Positions 21,391 through 33,499 of a stretch of 64,000 bases of DNA are shown in pieces. A program made the translations under genes and the position numbers. Below the pieces are notes generated by a model, which saw nothing but the letters and a program-made list of their open reading frames with translations, did no database searches and had not been told where the DNA came from. Source of the stretch: Cavia porcellus. Its lineage: Eukaryota > Chordata > Mammalia > Rodentia > Caviidae. Where the stretch lies: positions 132,138,337 through 132,202,336 of the forward strand of contig NW_026947485.1 of the NCBI RefSeq assembly GCF_034190915.1, in the 5' to 3' direction. How positions within the stretch are numbered: position 1 is the stretch's first letter; every line of letters starts with the position of its first letter.

Positions 21391-21566
21391 GGTAACCATG
21401 ATAATGGCATATACTTGTAATCCAGCTATTTCAGAGCTGAGGAAGGAGAATTAAAATTTCAAGATTAGCTTGGCCAGTTAGTGAGACTGTCTCAACATAA
21501 AGAGGGCTGGATATGTAGCTTAGTGTGAGGCCTTGGGTTCAGTTGCTGGTACCACTAAATAATAAA
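21391..21566 (+). repeat. Composite SINE (B1-like plus ID-like), plus
   Basis: B1-like part (GATAATGGCATATACTTGTAATCCAGC, GGCCAGTTAGTGAGACTGTCTC), then ID-like part (GAGGGCTGGATATGTAGCTTAGTG, CTTGGGTTCAGTTGCTGGTACC). Confidence 0.8.
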
Positions 21567-23294
21567 ACAAAAGCAGTAGTTTTTCTATTCACCAAAAATA
21601 CATTTTCCACAATAGAAATCAGAAAATTATTCCCACTCACAGTAGCACAAAAGCAAAACACCTTGTGATAAACTTAACTAAAGAAGTGAAAAGGCCTCTA
21701 AAATGAGTACTTCAAAAACCCTGAAGGAAGAAATTAAAGACAACAGTAAAATATGGGAAGATCTCCTGTGATCTGAACTAAAAGAATTAATATTAAAATG
21801 TTCATACTACCAAGAACAATCTACAAATTTGATGCAATCCCTGCAAAATATCAATGGCATTCTTTATAGAACTAGAAAAAATCAATCCTAAAATTCATAC
21901 AAAAGTATAAAAGATCCTTAATATCCAAGACAATTCTGTGAAAAACAAGCAAAGCTGGAGGCTTTGCAAAACGTGATTTCAAGACATAAACAAATCATAG
22001 TAACAAAAGAATAAAGCATTGACATGAAATAGACATACATACATACCAACAAAATAGGATAGAGAATCCAGAAGTAGATTCAAATATAAGTACAGTCAGA
22101 AAAGGTGCCAAAATTATACATTGAATAAGAGCTTCTTCAAAAAATGAGGCTGGGAGAACTAGAAACCCAGAAGCAAAATTATTGAAGTTTAATCCCTATC
22201 CCTCACCATTTAAAAAGTCAACTCCAGTGGATCAGAAATTTCAATATACATCCTGAAACAGTCTACTAGGGAAAAGCCTAAAATGTTGGTATAGGTAATG
22301 ATTTTCTGGATTGGTTCCTAAAAGCGCAGGAAACAAAAGCAAACACTGACACATATAATTTCATCAAGCTAAAAAAAAACTTTTAGGTAGCAAAGAAATT
22401 ACATAATGAGTGAAGAGACAGCCCACATAATGGAGAAGAATCTTTTCTAGCTATTTATGTGACAGAAAGTTAATGCTCAGAATAAAGAATTAAAAAAAAC
22501 CTTAATAATAAAACAAGTAATTCAATCAAAACAGGCAAATGACCCAAATAGACATTTTAAAAAAGAAGTACACCTGGCTAATAAATACATGGAAAAATGC
22601 TCAGTATTATTAGCCATCAGAGAAATGCAAATCAGTTGGTTATCTCATTTTTGTCAGAGTAACCATTACCCAAAAATAAAAAGTCACAAAATTTAAATAA
22701 TGGTGAAAATTTGGATTAAAAACTCATACAGTACTGCTGGAAATGTAAATTAGCACAATTACTATTTTAAAAAGTAGGGAGGGTCCTCAAAAATTAAAAC
22801 TAGTACTGCCATATGATCCAGCTCTTCCTCTCTTGTATATAAATCTTAAGGAAATAAAGGCAATATAAAATAGATAACTGAAGGCCCATTCTTTTGCTAA
22901 TACTATTTATAAAAACTAATACATGCAGTCAGTCTAGATTACCATCAACAGAGGCATGAATAAAGAAAAAAAATGGTATGTATGCAGTGAAGTATTATTT
23001 AGCCATAAAAAGAATTTAAGTCTGTCATTTACAACAAAATGCATAGAAATGAGGAATATCATGTTAAGCAAAATAAGCCAGACGTAGAAAGACACATATC
23101 GCATGTTCTCTTTCATATGTAGAAAGTAAAAAAAAAAAGTGCACATATAATGAGCTGGAAGAAGGGTTTCTGGTGAAGAGGGGGTTCTAGGGAATGCAAA
23201 GGTTTCCAGTAGAAGAGTGGTGGTGGAGGGTTAGCATAGAAGATTATAGATGGGCATGATCAATGCATACTGTGTGCACCTGTGGAAATACCAT

Positions 23295-23715
23295 AGCAAA
23301 TCCCTGTTAGTCACTTACTGTCACAGGGACAAAATACCAGCCACTCATAACTGTAATGAGGAGAGGTTTATTTGGCATCCAGGTTCTGAGTGTTCAGTTC
23401 ATAGCTGGCTGGCTCTCAGTAAGAACTATCATGGAAGAAGGGCACAGCCAGAAGAAAGCTGCTTAACACTGTAACCAGGAAGCAGAAAGAAAGAGAGGAG
23501 CTACGAAGAAGAACGTAGCCTTTCAGATCATGCTCCAGTGACTCACCTCTGTGGACCAGGCTCCACCTCATAACAGCACATTTGGCTATGAACTCATCAA
23601 AGGATAAATCCAGTTGTCAATATTGCACCCCCTATGTTTAATCACCTTCCAAAACCCTACCTCTGAATACATGAGACTTTTGGGGGACATCTTAACCTAA
23701 ATCACATTCATCCCA
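23295..23715 (-). repeat. MaLR (MST-like) LTR, minus orientation
   Basis: TTAGTCACTTACTGTCACAGGGACAAAATACC, GAGAGGTTTATTTGGCATCC, GCTGGCTCTCAG, CCAGGAAGCAGAAAG, CTCCAGTGACTCACCTC, TTTGGGGGACATCTTAACCTAAATCACA. Confidence 0.85.
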
Positions 23716-23719
23716 TTAA

Positions 23720-25750
23720 TCTGTGCAATCAATATGTGTTAATAATAATAAAGAATATTACTCTGCTAAATAATTCTTAAATAAAATCATATAAAGAAAA
23801 AAGTATTATAAATAAAAGTTCAAAAAAATTTGGGAATCATCGAGTTGTGCTTTTTTTTGATAACAAAAGTAAAGAGGAGATAAGCTTGGATTTGAGTAGA
23901 TTATAATCACACAATAGTTGCTGTATTGAAAAACTATCTTTCAAGCAAAGGCTTGTTTAGTAAGAAGTTAAAATAAGGATATGGATTTAACAATTATGCA
24001 AATGGTAGCAAAATTATCATTAACAGCTTTAACTTTTCCATTTCTCTGCTATTTATTACTCATCTGACTCTAACAAGTTGCTTTGATTCTCTAATTTTTA
24101 GTTTCCTAATGTGTAAACTGTGGTTATGTTTCTCATACCAGTCTCAATATGCTGGTCATACAAAAGAAACGATAAAAGAAATGTAACCAATCATGAAGTT
24201 TTAGATACAGTTACAGTACTTTAAACCTTATATATCACCAGTTCAGTTGGTGCTATTAATTTTATCTCGGATGTGATTATTTTAAGATCATAGTTCTGCA
24301 TGAGAGAACTACAGTGAAGCAGTATTGTCCTGGAATGTGATGCAATGAGGAGCATATGGGAACAAATTTGAGGCCTCGGTCTTATTTTTGAGAATGATAG
24401 TCTCTACATTTTGTATGCTGGTAAGAATAAAGAACTACTAGTGGAGAAGAAATTTCAGTTGTCATTGCTTTTTGCTTGTGTGCATATTGGAGGCAAAGAA
24501 GAAATAAGTAAGAACTGATTAAATTAGATGCTTTTTGACAAGTGTTCATTCTTGGGCTACATTTTGTGACAGAGGGTACTCACATTATGCTAATTATTTA
24601 TATTATGATGTGTGCTTTCTAAATCCTCTTCATTCCTAGCACTTTTTAAAGATGCAGATAAAAAATAGTTACCTTGCTGAAAGTGTAAATGATAAGTTCA
24701 TGTATTACACTGAATTGAGGACTCATTGTTAGAGAAAAGCAGTAGGATTATGGAATTTTATAAGGATATGTTTGGCTTAAAGAAACAGCATTGGGATCAT
24801 ATGCATAGAGCATGCCTGTGTATGTCTGTTTATAGTAAAAATGAAAGATATATATGATATGGAAAATACAAGCCATTTATTTTGATTGCAAGATTTTTCT
24901 TGGGAAAATATCCATAATAGTTGTAAAAAAATCTAAATCATCCCATTGACTTGGTGGCAAAATATGGCTCTCACTTGAATTTTTACATGATAAGGAAAAT
25001 GTCAAGAGAGTTTTTGCAAGCCTATCACAGTAAGCTTGCAAAGTCAGAAATTGCAGAATTTCACCAGTCAAATGAGATAGAGCCATATGTCAATATTTGT
25101 GCACTGAAAAATGTGACTTGTGAAACTTGGCCCCAGTTGCCAGCTGCTTAGAGCCTTGCAATTTAAAATCACATTAGTAATCAAAACAAATGAACACAGA
25201 ATTTCCATTTTTAAAAAACAGCTCTACCCAGCTTAGTTTTTGAGAAAAATAATTTTAGAGAGTTTTGGCAACTGCTGATTAAATATTTGAGTCTGGTTTT
25301 GTGCACACGGAGCACATTTTATTCATTACATTAACCACACAGTAAATAAATGAATACCACAGTCATTTACTTTTCTTAGTATAACTAAAAAGTTAGGGCT
25401 AGGTGTGCAATAAGTACGTAGAAATGCAGAAATTAGTGATGAGGAATTATTGGAATACTGTGTACAAAAAGAAGCGTTCATTGTATCATTAAAACTAATT
25501 TTATTTCTATAAATTGTTTGATTTCAAATGTTATTTTGAATTCCTTTGTTTTCTTGAAATATTTAATTATTGAGCCAAAACTTGTTTTTAATTGAAATTA
25601 TTAATGTTTATTTTTAAATATTGAGAGACACTTTAATTACCTTTGTGACTTTAGAGCTTCATCTTTACACTCAATTTTAGGTATTATCAACTTGAAGGTA
25701 AATAGCTAAATCACAATTAAAAATATTATATTATATACAAATAAGATATT
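23720..25750. other. Intergenic DNA with one MIR-like relic
   Basis: Apart from the MIR-like piece at 24030-24140, I recognise no element and no coding frame with support. Confidence 0.5.
24030..24140 (+). repeat. MIR-like relic
   Basis: CTGCTATTTATTACTCATCTG, ACAAGTTGCTTTGATTCTCTAA, GTTTCCTAATGTGTAAACTGTGG follows the MIR core (accumulated drift, no flanking duplication). Confidence 0.55.
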
Positions 25751-25754
25751 CTCT

Positions 25755-25950
25755 GTTTTTTTCTTTTCTTGGTACTAAAGCTTACACTTGCTAGGCAAGC
25801 AGAATACTACTGGATTATACCTCCAGCTCTTTTGACTTTGCTTTGAGACAGGGTTTTTCTAAATTTGCCCAGATTGAATTTGCTTTTAGGATACTCCTGT
25901 CTCAAATTCTTGAGTGGCTGAAATTATAGGCATGTACTATTTATTAATCT
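25755..25950 (-). repeat. Composite SINE (ID-like then B1-like), minus
   Basis: TTGGTACTAAAGCTTACACTTGCTAGGCAAGCAGAATACTACTGGATTATACCTCCAGCTC (reversed ID-like), then GAGACAGGGTTTTTCTAAATTTGCCC...TCTTGAGTGGCTGAAATTATAGGCATG (reversed B1-like). Confidence 0.8.
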
Positions 25951-25954
25951 TTAT

Positions 25955-26865
25955 CCAAAAGTCACTTATCCCAGAGTAATTTTTGTGTTTTTGCATTTTT
26001 TAACTTCTTTTTTGGTTGACACAACTTTAAAGAGATGAGAAATGTGTCTTTGATGGATATCTGGGGCTATATTAAATCTCTTAGTTTGCCATTAAAACTG
26101 AAAAAATTAGGATTTCAGATGATACTTTCAGTGATAATTAAATTTCATATTTTTCTGAAATAAACATGTATATTTTTAAATAAAATTAAAATGAGAGATG
26201 ACGAGCTTGAGCTATGGAAATGAGATTGATTGCTATATTTACTGGCTGCAAATAAAAATATATGATATAAAATTAAATAATGCAAACATAAATAATATAA
26301 ACCTAAAATTACACTGATGATTATAACATTATCAAGAGGTTTAAACATATTGACATTCAATGCTGAGTAAGAATCCAAGATGATGTACATTTTGTGAGAC
26401 AAAAACAGTAGTCAGGACCTCAATGCTTGAAGAAAATATTAAAATTAATTACATTTCTTTCTCTACTTTGACCTATACCCAGAAGACAATATAGAGAATA
26501 CCATCTACTCTTCCTAAAGTTATTATAAAGAACTGTGTAGTTTATTAGGCTTTTGTTTCACGTATCTATAATACTTTCAGGAAAAGATGGAAGTAAAAAA
26601 GTATCACTTTGTTTTTCTTTTCAGGATGAGAGTTGGGAAATTTGGCAGAGTGGAAGTTTGGTGATGAGAATATACTGGGTTCTTAAAATTTTCCATGAAA
26701 CAGAAATTAAAGAGATTTAGTATGAAATATTCTGACACTGGACACAAATTTTTTAGGTAAGAAGTTGTTTCCTTGAATAAGAGACTTGGAGTATCTCAAT
26801 TAAATATCAAAATCACAGTAAGAAAGCTTCTTTCATATAATACGATGTTTATTTTGTGTTCATGT
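25955..26865. other. AT-rich intergenic DNA
   Basis: Nothing recognised. Confidence 0.5.
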
Positions 26866-26867
26866 AT

Positions 26868-27850
26868 GATGGGTTAGCTTTGAAGTGTCCCCCAACTGTT
26901 TGTGTGTGGGGAAATGATTGGATGATGAAGATGTTATACTCGTCTGTGCATTAATCCATTGATGAGGTCAGTAGCTAAATATACCATTAGAAGATGGGAC
27001 CTGGTCAAAAGGCACTGGTCACCGGAAGTGTGACCTGAAAGTGTGTGTTCTTGCTCCTGGCTTCTCTCCTCTCTCTCTGCTTCCTGGTTATCAAGGGTTG
27101 AACACCTGTTTCTCCACCATGTGTCTCTACCATCCTATTTCTGCTTTGGAGGCAGCTGGCATAGTCTGAAAGCAGGAACCAAAATAAACTTCTCCTCCTT
27201 TAATTTGTGGGTGTTGGGTATTTTGTCCTGTAAGGGCACAATTACATGATTAGTAAAGGCACAGTTACAGAATAACAAACCTATGGACATGTTGTAACAA
27301 GTTAAAATCAAATAGTAGCCTCTGCCTATTCTCCGGCTTCCTGTCATGTAAACACCCTGCTGAATTCAGTCAACTGAATTGACTGTCTGGGTCCAGCTGC
27401 TTTTCTTCTGGTAATCCACTGGGCCAGTTTGACTATTCTCAGCTTGATTCCCTTAATTAAGAAAATATATTGCTTCTAACTGGCTTCAAGGACTTTGGTT
27501 GGGGTGAAGTAACTGAGTCAAACGTACTTTAAAACTCTACTTGAATCCTTCCCCTTGTCTCCATTCCTATGTAATGATAAACAATTCCTTTTAAGCAGAT
27601 ACATATTAGAGTTAGTTTTCCTGACTTAATACAATCCAGGTAACCACTCATGTAATGCCTTGTGCTGCCTGCTTGTAAACTGTATTTCAACTGGACTTAA
27701 AGCTGGCTCTGTGCTAGTAAGTTGGACTTGATCCCAACTAGCCCACTAGTGTAATAAATGCTGCCTTCTAGACCCTCAGTGCAAAGAGTCTTCCGTTTGG
27801 CTTGATACTTGTTTTTCTGTAACAGTCCCAATGATAAAGAGAGTGGCTAA
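26868..27850 (+). repeat. MaLR (MST-like) LTR, plus, interrupted by a solo LTR
   Basis: Begins GATGGGTTAGCTTTGAAGTGTCCCCCAA and has TTAATCCATTGATGAGGTCAGTAGC and AACCAAAATAAACTTCTCC up to TGTTGGGTATTTTGTCC (27228). The last bases of the same LTR resume after 27828 (CAATGATAAAGAGAGTGGCTAAGCA). The break is exactly where the class I LTR inserted. Confidence 0.88.
27229..27824 (+). mobile_element. Class I (ERV1-like) solo LTR, 596 bp, with 4-bp duplication
   Basis: Starts TGTAAGGGC and ends TTTTTCTGTAACA. It is flanked by GTCC on both sides (27225-27228 and 27825-27828). A 4-bp duplication is typical of gammaretrovirus-like class I elements. An AATAAA lies at 27753-27758, giving plus orientation. 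No internal sequence remains, so it is a product of LTR-LTR recombination. Confidence 0.88.
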
Positions 27851-28900
27851 GCAACATATATATTTTTCAAAGTCATTTGACATTTTTTCAAAACAGGTTT
27901 TTATCATGAAAATAAGGAAAATTGACCTTTAGTTCTCTTCACCTGAAAGGAGACTAAATTAGCATTCTTGTCACTATAGAAAAAATTGTATTTCAAGTAA
28001 TAAATATTTAAAGAAGAGATCAGGAAAGTATGTTGCAGAAAATATAGGAGAATGTACTACAGTAGTTGTCAAATAATAAATTTTTCTTGATTTCTGTAAT
28101 ATTTATAGTATTTCTTAAAACGTATAATTTGTTAAATTTGAGAATAGTATCATTTTCAGAGTCAAATTCTCATAAAGTATAAGTCACATTTATTTTTAAG
28201 TTGTTGGTTTTATTTGGATTTTCATTGTCCAAGGTAGTGCTAGACAAGTCACTTTACATCAATTTCTTCTTTATTTATGCTATCACCATGATACAGATAC
28301 CTTTTATAAAAAATGAGTGGAATGAATCATTCATATTGCAGTTTCAGAATTGTATACTATTTCTGACAGTATGGATATAGTTTTCCAAAGATGATATTTT
28401 GATTTGCTATTTATGAAATTTTCTATAACGTACTCTGCTTATTTTATTTTTTATAATTTCTGTTTTACTTTTTTAATTCTTTAAATTATTTTTTTCATCC
28501 TTTAAATTATGAAGAAATTCAAGGAATAAAAAAAACTTTATGAGCTTAAGCAATTTTTTTAAATAAAATATAGAGGATCTAGAGTCATTTTGAAAAGTGT
28601 TATATATAGTTAGGGGCTTTAGGTTACATGATAGAGCATATATTTAGGATTTTCAGGGCTCTGGGGTAGAACAAGAAGTGGGACTGAATTGTTTTTAAAC
28701 CCTTTTTACAGGAACACAAATTTTTTGCAGCAAAGACCTAATGACTAAATTAGGGAGAAAGAGAATTTATGGTCTGTCAGGTGACTCTGGAGGGGACCGA
28801 GAGGGTACAGGTTGAAGAGGTGGAGTTGTAATGGAAATTGCCTTTCCCAGTGCGATGAGGAAAGCTCTGAGTGGTGTGCCTTGTGTGTAACTGCCCTGCG
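27850..28900. other. AT-rich intergenic DNA
   Basis: No repeat family or gene recognised. Confidence 0.5.
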
Positions 28901-28902
28901 TG

Positions 28903-28962
28903 GTAGGACTGCCCCCTGTAGGACTGCCCCCTGTAGGACTGCCCCCTGTAGGACTGCCTTGT
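28903..28962. repeat. 15-bp tandem repeat, about 4 copies
   Basis: GTAGGACTGCCCCCT repeats at 28903, 28918 and 28933 without change. A fourth copy at 28948 is altered at its end (GTAGGACTGCCTTGT). The unit is five codons, so several frames stay open across it (VGLPP repeats in one plus frame). It lies in a slightly GC-richer 300-base patch with no recognised gene. Confidence 0.95.
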
Positions 28963-29696
28963 GGAAAGGGAGTGAACAAAAGCCACAGCTGTGCGGTAAG
29001 CCTGGCTCATTTGGATTCCATGATGAGCTTTGCAAAAGGTTGGTGTCCTAAAAGTCTTCATGCATTGGACGAAGAATCTTTGATTACGAGTGGCTTCACA
29101 TTTTACAATATGATTGATGGAGAGAGGACTGCTTGACAAGTTCTATCCCGAGGAGCTGTTTAGCCCTTTGCTTGTGGAAAAAGAACAGAGATAACTCCAA
29201 AAGTTCTTTTGGCAATTAAAAAGTATTTATTTAAAACTTACCTCTTGCTATTTTAGAAGATATATGAAGCCCTTAGAAGATATGGGAAGGTACCATTGCA
29301 ATGTGGACTTTCTGGACACAAGAGGAACATATTTACTTGTGAGTCAGTGTGAGATGGCTGACAGATACATGCTGGGGAGGAAAAATGCTGTGTCATGTGA
29401 AGAAATCTTCCTCAGCATATAGGAAGTTTTGCTCTTCATTCTACAATGCTTTTCTGTTGTGTAATTTTCCCAAAGTCTTGTGTCTCCGCTAAGAATATAT
29501 GGTGCCATACCCTGATTTGTCCCTTTGCTTCAGGCTTCAGGTTGTATTTATCGTCAGCTGACATTGTGGAAACTAGCCTGAGGTAATCACACTGCTGCTG
29601 CTGCCATGGCTGGACTAAGAAAAAGGAAGAGTCACACCGTGTAAGAAGGAAATTTAAAGACACCACCTACTTTAAAAGTTTGCAAACTACTTTTTC

Positions 29697-29782
29697 TTCT
29701 TCCTTTCTATACTTTCTTACTTTCCTTCCTCCCTCCCTTCCTTCCTTCTTTCCCTCCTCCTTCCTTCCTTTCTGCCTTTTGT
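29697..29782. repeat. (CTTC)n pyrimidine tract
   Basis: CTTC/CCTC units, imperfect. Confidence 0.95.
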
Positions 29783-31045
29783 TTCTTCTCATTTCTTAAA
29801 GCCTGGAACAATTCGTGGAAGGTTTCTGTGAACTCACAGAGAGACAAGATGAAGGCTATTCACATGGTTGAGGCAGTGCCCAACATTGTTTCTAGCTGTG
29901 GTTCTGGGGAGAATAATTTTAAAATACCTGGTGAAATGTATTAAAAACAGAAATTCTGACATATAAATGACTTGCATCAGTTTCTGATTTTGACTGTTGG
30001 GATAATGTGGGCAGGATGAAATCTGCCAGTAATGGGGAGTTCCGGACATGCATTGCCCTCGTCTTTGAAGTTGAAAAGTCTGTTCTTACTTGTTTAAAAC
30101 TCTTTAAATATTAGGGTTTCATATAATTGCCAAATTAGATGAGTAAATTCTGTTATCACTTTTTAAAATTTAAGATCATATAGTATCAGACATACAGTTC
30201 TATTGCTGTAACAACTGATAAGAAAAGTTTGATACACTTGAATCTACCCAATTTTAAAGAGACTGTGACTTTCCCATTTTCTAAGACAAATCTTTATTCC
30301 ACAGTGTAAATATATTGGTTTATAAAATGTTTCTTCAAATTTCTTTACCCAGCTTTTGAAAACCAGTACTAAATTCAGCAGTTTTTTCTAGAAATTCCTA
30401 CACAGAATCTGTTTTCTGTTTCTTCTCTATACCCTACGCAGAATCTATGCCCTAAAGAAAATCAGCTTCTTGGAATTAGGACACTGCGGTGCATACAGCA
30501 ACCATCTTTTACCATGAAATAGCTGTCTGTTCCAGAAAACGTTTGCTCCTCTAGAGGGCAGTGTTTCACTTTTACTGGAACAATTTTTAAGAGACTAGAA
30601 GAGCTTTGTTTTGCTCACTTTCTCTTTCTTTAAAAACATATATTGTATTGCTGAGACACTTAACAGATGTGGTTTAACCCAAAAACATCCATGATATTAG
30701 AACTTCCACAAAATAACTTTTGATTTGGATTTTTAGGAAAGGTTTTTGTATTTCCTTTTATGTAAGAAAACATAGACAAACCTCAACCTATGCTTCAAAT
30801 TGAGTTATAGTTGAATTACTTTTTCTGAAACACAAATTTCCCCTTAGAAATCATTTCACTGTAAAGCCCCAGAGTTGTCACTAAACTTGCTAAAAACCAA
30901 CAAAGTAAACTTCCAAAGCCAACCAAAACAAAACTTCCCTGGCCCTCCAAAAAGCTTAGTTTATTTTCTTTAGTCCTACAGTTTATATTTTTATGATATT
31001 TTAAATTTTGGATCATTTTCCTTGTGCCACAGCCATTGTCTTTTA

Positions 31046-31073
31046 AAATTTTATTTATTTATTTATTTATTTG
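31046..31073. repeat. (TTTA)n
   Basis: Six to seven ATTT units. Confidence 0.9.
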
Positions 31074-31184
31074 CCGTATTGTAATAATTCCACAAAACAA
31101 ATGGCTTTGTTAAGAAAATAAAAGCATTTTCCACCTCTATTCTCTCCTTATCTTCCTTGAAAGCAAAGCAAAATATACTAAAAT

Positions 31185-32172
31185 GGTAAGCTGGATTCTA
31201 AAATAGGCCTTAAGATATCTGGCTTCGGTGTATGCACATACCTTCACACTATTATTCTGTCAAACACTAATGAAATTATTACTATGAAGGGATGTTAGAG
31301 TGAATTAAGATCATAATTAATCAAAATAGAATGTTTACTTTTGGATGGTCCTAACATGATGATAACAGCTCTGTAAATCTGTGCCTAGAGGTCGATCAGA
31401 AGTTGACCAATTGGAAGTGTGTAAGGGATCCAGTTCAGGAGAGATGCTTTGAGTGGGAGGGAAGCTGTATTAGTCACTTTTCTTTCACTGGAACAAGATA
31501 CCTGATCCCCAAAAGTTAAAGGAGAAGAGGCTTATTTCACTCACAGTTTCAGAGGGTTCATTCCATGGTTGACTGGCTTCAAACCTAAGTGGTGTGATGG
31601 AAGATCATAGTGGAGGACAATTTCTTATCCCATGGTAGCCAGGAAGCAGAGGGAGCACGATGCCAGGGACAAGAATAGTTCATAACCCAGGGATCCGCCT
31701 CCTCTGACCAAACTCTGTCTCCCAACGGCACACTCAGCTATGAACATATCTGTGGTTTAAACCACTGATAAGTGTAGCTCTCCTTGATCTCATATTCTTC
31801 CCAAAGTTCCACCTCTGAATGTATAACTTAAGGGAAACATTTTAGATCTAAACCATAGGGGAGCCAATGGGGCAAGAACCTGAAGATGGATGCTAAAGAC
31901 CAAGAGTGATCACCAGCTAACAAACAGCAAGAAAACCAAGACCTCAATCCTACAACCATAAGAAACTGAATACTTCCAAAGCAAGTGAGCTTGGAAGTAG
32001 ACTTGAGTTCAAGGTGGGAGTTAAGTCTAAGTGTCTTGATTTTCTTTTTGTGACACAATGAACAGAAAATCTATTTAACTCATGCCTAGACTTTTGACCT
32101 GTATAACTGTAAGATAATAAGCAGGTACTATTTTAAGGCTCAAAGTTTGTTATTGTGCTGCAATAGAAAACC
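31185..32172 (+). repeat. MLT1-like LTR, plus, split by a younger LTR
   Basis: 5' part at 31185-31458; 3' part at 31860-32172 ending TTGACCTGTATAACTGTAAGATAATAAGCAGG...TTTTAAGGCTCAAAGTTTG...GTGCTGCAATAGAAAACCAGTATAAGA, the MLT1 3' end. Interrupted by the minus-strand LTR at 31459-31858. Confidence 0.7.
31459..31858 (-). repeat. MaLR (MST-like) LTR, minus, nested
   Basis: TTAGTCACTTTTCTTTCACTGGAACAAGATACCTGA, GAGGCTTATTTCACTCACAGTTTCAGAGG, CCATGGTTGACTGGCTTC, CCAGGAAGCAGAGGG, AAGGGAAACATTTTAGATCTAAACCATAG. Confidence 0.87.
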
Positions 32173-32179
32173 AGTATAA

Positions 32180-33430
32180 GATATGAAAATTCCTTTAACA
32201 TGCTGTTTAAAGAGTTAGCTTGAAAAATGCAAGCTATTATATAAATAGAGATGAACCAATACGGTTCAGCTTTTGGAGATTAGCCATACAGCGTTATACT
32301 GGTGGTTTGTTGGCCAAGCCCGTGCTTTCTTTCCTGGAAACGTACCCTGCTCTGATGAACTCATACCCCCTTGCCAAGGTGAGGTTATGTTAGTGCAAGT
32401 CACTTGGGATATGCGCTTTAAGATACGGCATATGGCCAAAGTTGAATTTAATGAAAATAAACCTCAGAAGATTTTGGGTAGGAATATGGGTACATACTGT
32501 CTTTTCTCCTGTGAGGTTGGTGATGCGAATGTTGAGATTTATAGATATTGAAGATTCAAAGGAGAGCTTGGAGGCTTGCAGAGGCTGCCATGTGGCAGCT
32601 AAAATTAAGTAACCCAGAGGAAACAATGTCTTGAAAAGTTTCTAGTTTTTTTTCAGTTCTGAATTAGGCTGCATGAAAATGTAAATGCAAATGAAATGTA
32701 AATGTAAATGCTGACTGTTCATAAATTAACCCTCTTTTCATTAAGCTTCTTGTAAGTGAAAGAAGTCCAAACTGATAAAGAAATCATTTTCCATTTGACA
32801 TTCGTGATACCTCTCTACATGTTTATTTTTATAATTTGTATCTTTTTATTAGTTGCATGCTGGCAGTACACAATGATTATATTCCTTATGTGGCATTGGT
32901 ACATGCACATAACACAGTAGAGTGTGATACAGACTAGTAAACTCCCAAAGTTTAGGCTTTTTTGTCTTTGACTTTATCTAGTCTTTTAACTCCAGGAATA
33001 GAAATTTGTGAAAGAATTGTAATGTAATATTTGCTGTTCTCAAATATATTCTGCTTTAATAATGTGGGAAAATAGATATTGTGGCTTTCATAATATTTCT
33101 ATTATTATATATATATAGAATATTAATTTATTTTTTTCAGAAATTCTTTTGATAGAATTAAATCCATTTGATTTAAAGATTTTGTTGGAAGCTAGTTGAA
33201 ACAATTCTCATTATTTCTCATTATAATGGACTATAATTCTGCTAACAAAAAAATGTTGGAGCTAGTCATGCATGAAAAACAAGAATTAATATTTGTCTTG
33301 TGTAAAGGTGAAACAGTTGATTTGTATCATTAAAATTAGTTTTCAGTGCCTCCATACAATAGCAACTGTGAATAGAATCTATGATAGAAAGCTTTAAAAT
33401 GACTTTGAAAAATGTGTAATTGGGAGTGTG
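32180..33430. other. Intergenic DNA, no gene supported
   Basis: A 92-codon plus frame at 32273-32551 begins at a non-ATG codon and has no recognised domain. Small repeats of AATGTAAATG occur near 32680-32710. Confidence 0.5.
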
Positions 33431-33437
33431 TATATTA

Positions 33438-33495
33438 GGGCCGGGGACTTAGGTCATGAGATTGATTCCTGGTACAAAAAAAAAAAAAAAAAAAA
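33438..33495 (+). repeat. Internally deleted ID-type SINE with poly(A)
   Basis: GGGCCGGGGACTTAGGTCATGAGATTGATTCCTGGTAC followed by about 20 A. The middle of the unit is missing compared with 44841-44930. Confidence 0.8.
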
Positions 33496-33499
33496 GAAG

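Larger units (their letters stand above)
20635..23270 (+). mobile_element. LINE-1 ORF2 RT to 3' UTR, plus, with nested SINEs
   Basis: Starts at the RT core (GCTAGCATTATCCTCCTAGCAAAACCTGACAAAG) and runs through ATCAATGGCATTCTTTATAGAACTAG, AAATGGTGCTC-type and ATGGAAAAATGCTCAGTATTATTAGCCATCAGAGAAATGCAAATC stretches. It ends at the 3' UTR (AGCAAAATAAGCCAGACGTAGAAAGACAC...CATGTTCTCTTTCATATG). With 19131-20034 it makes most of an ORF2. Many stops; dead. Confidence 0.88.
28970..31180. other. Intergenic DNA with simple repeats
   Basis: Contains a (CTTC)n tract at 29697-29782 and (TTTA)n at 31046-31073. No gene or confident element is seen. Confidence 0.5.

Noticed and set aside
28903..28962. CRISPR-like array
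   Set aside because: Direct 15-bp tandem units with no spacers, in a mammalian genome.
28900..29136. Proline-repeat protein (VGLPP)n
   Set aside because: Openness is explained by the 15-bp tandem repeat being a multiple of three.
32273..32551. 92-codon plus frame
   Set aside because: Begins at a TTG, with no recognised domain or gene context.
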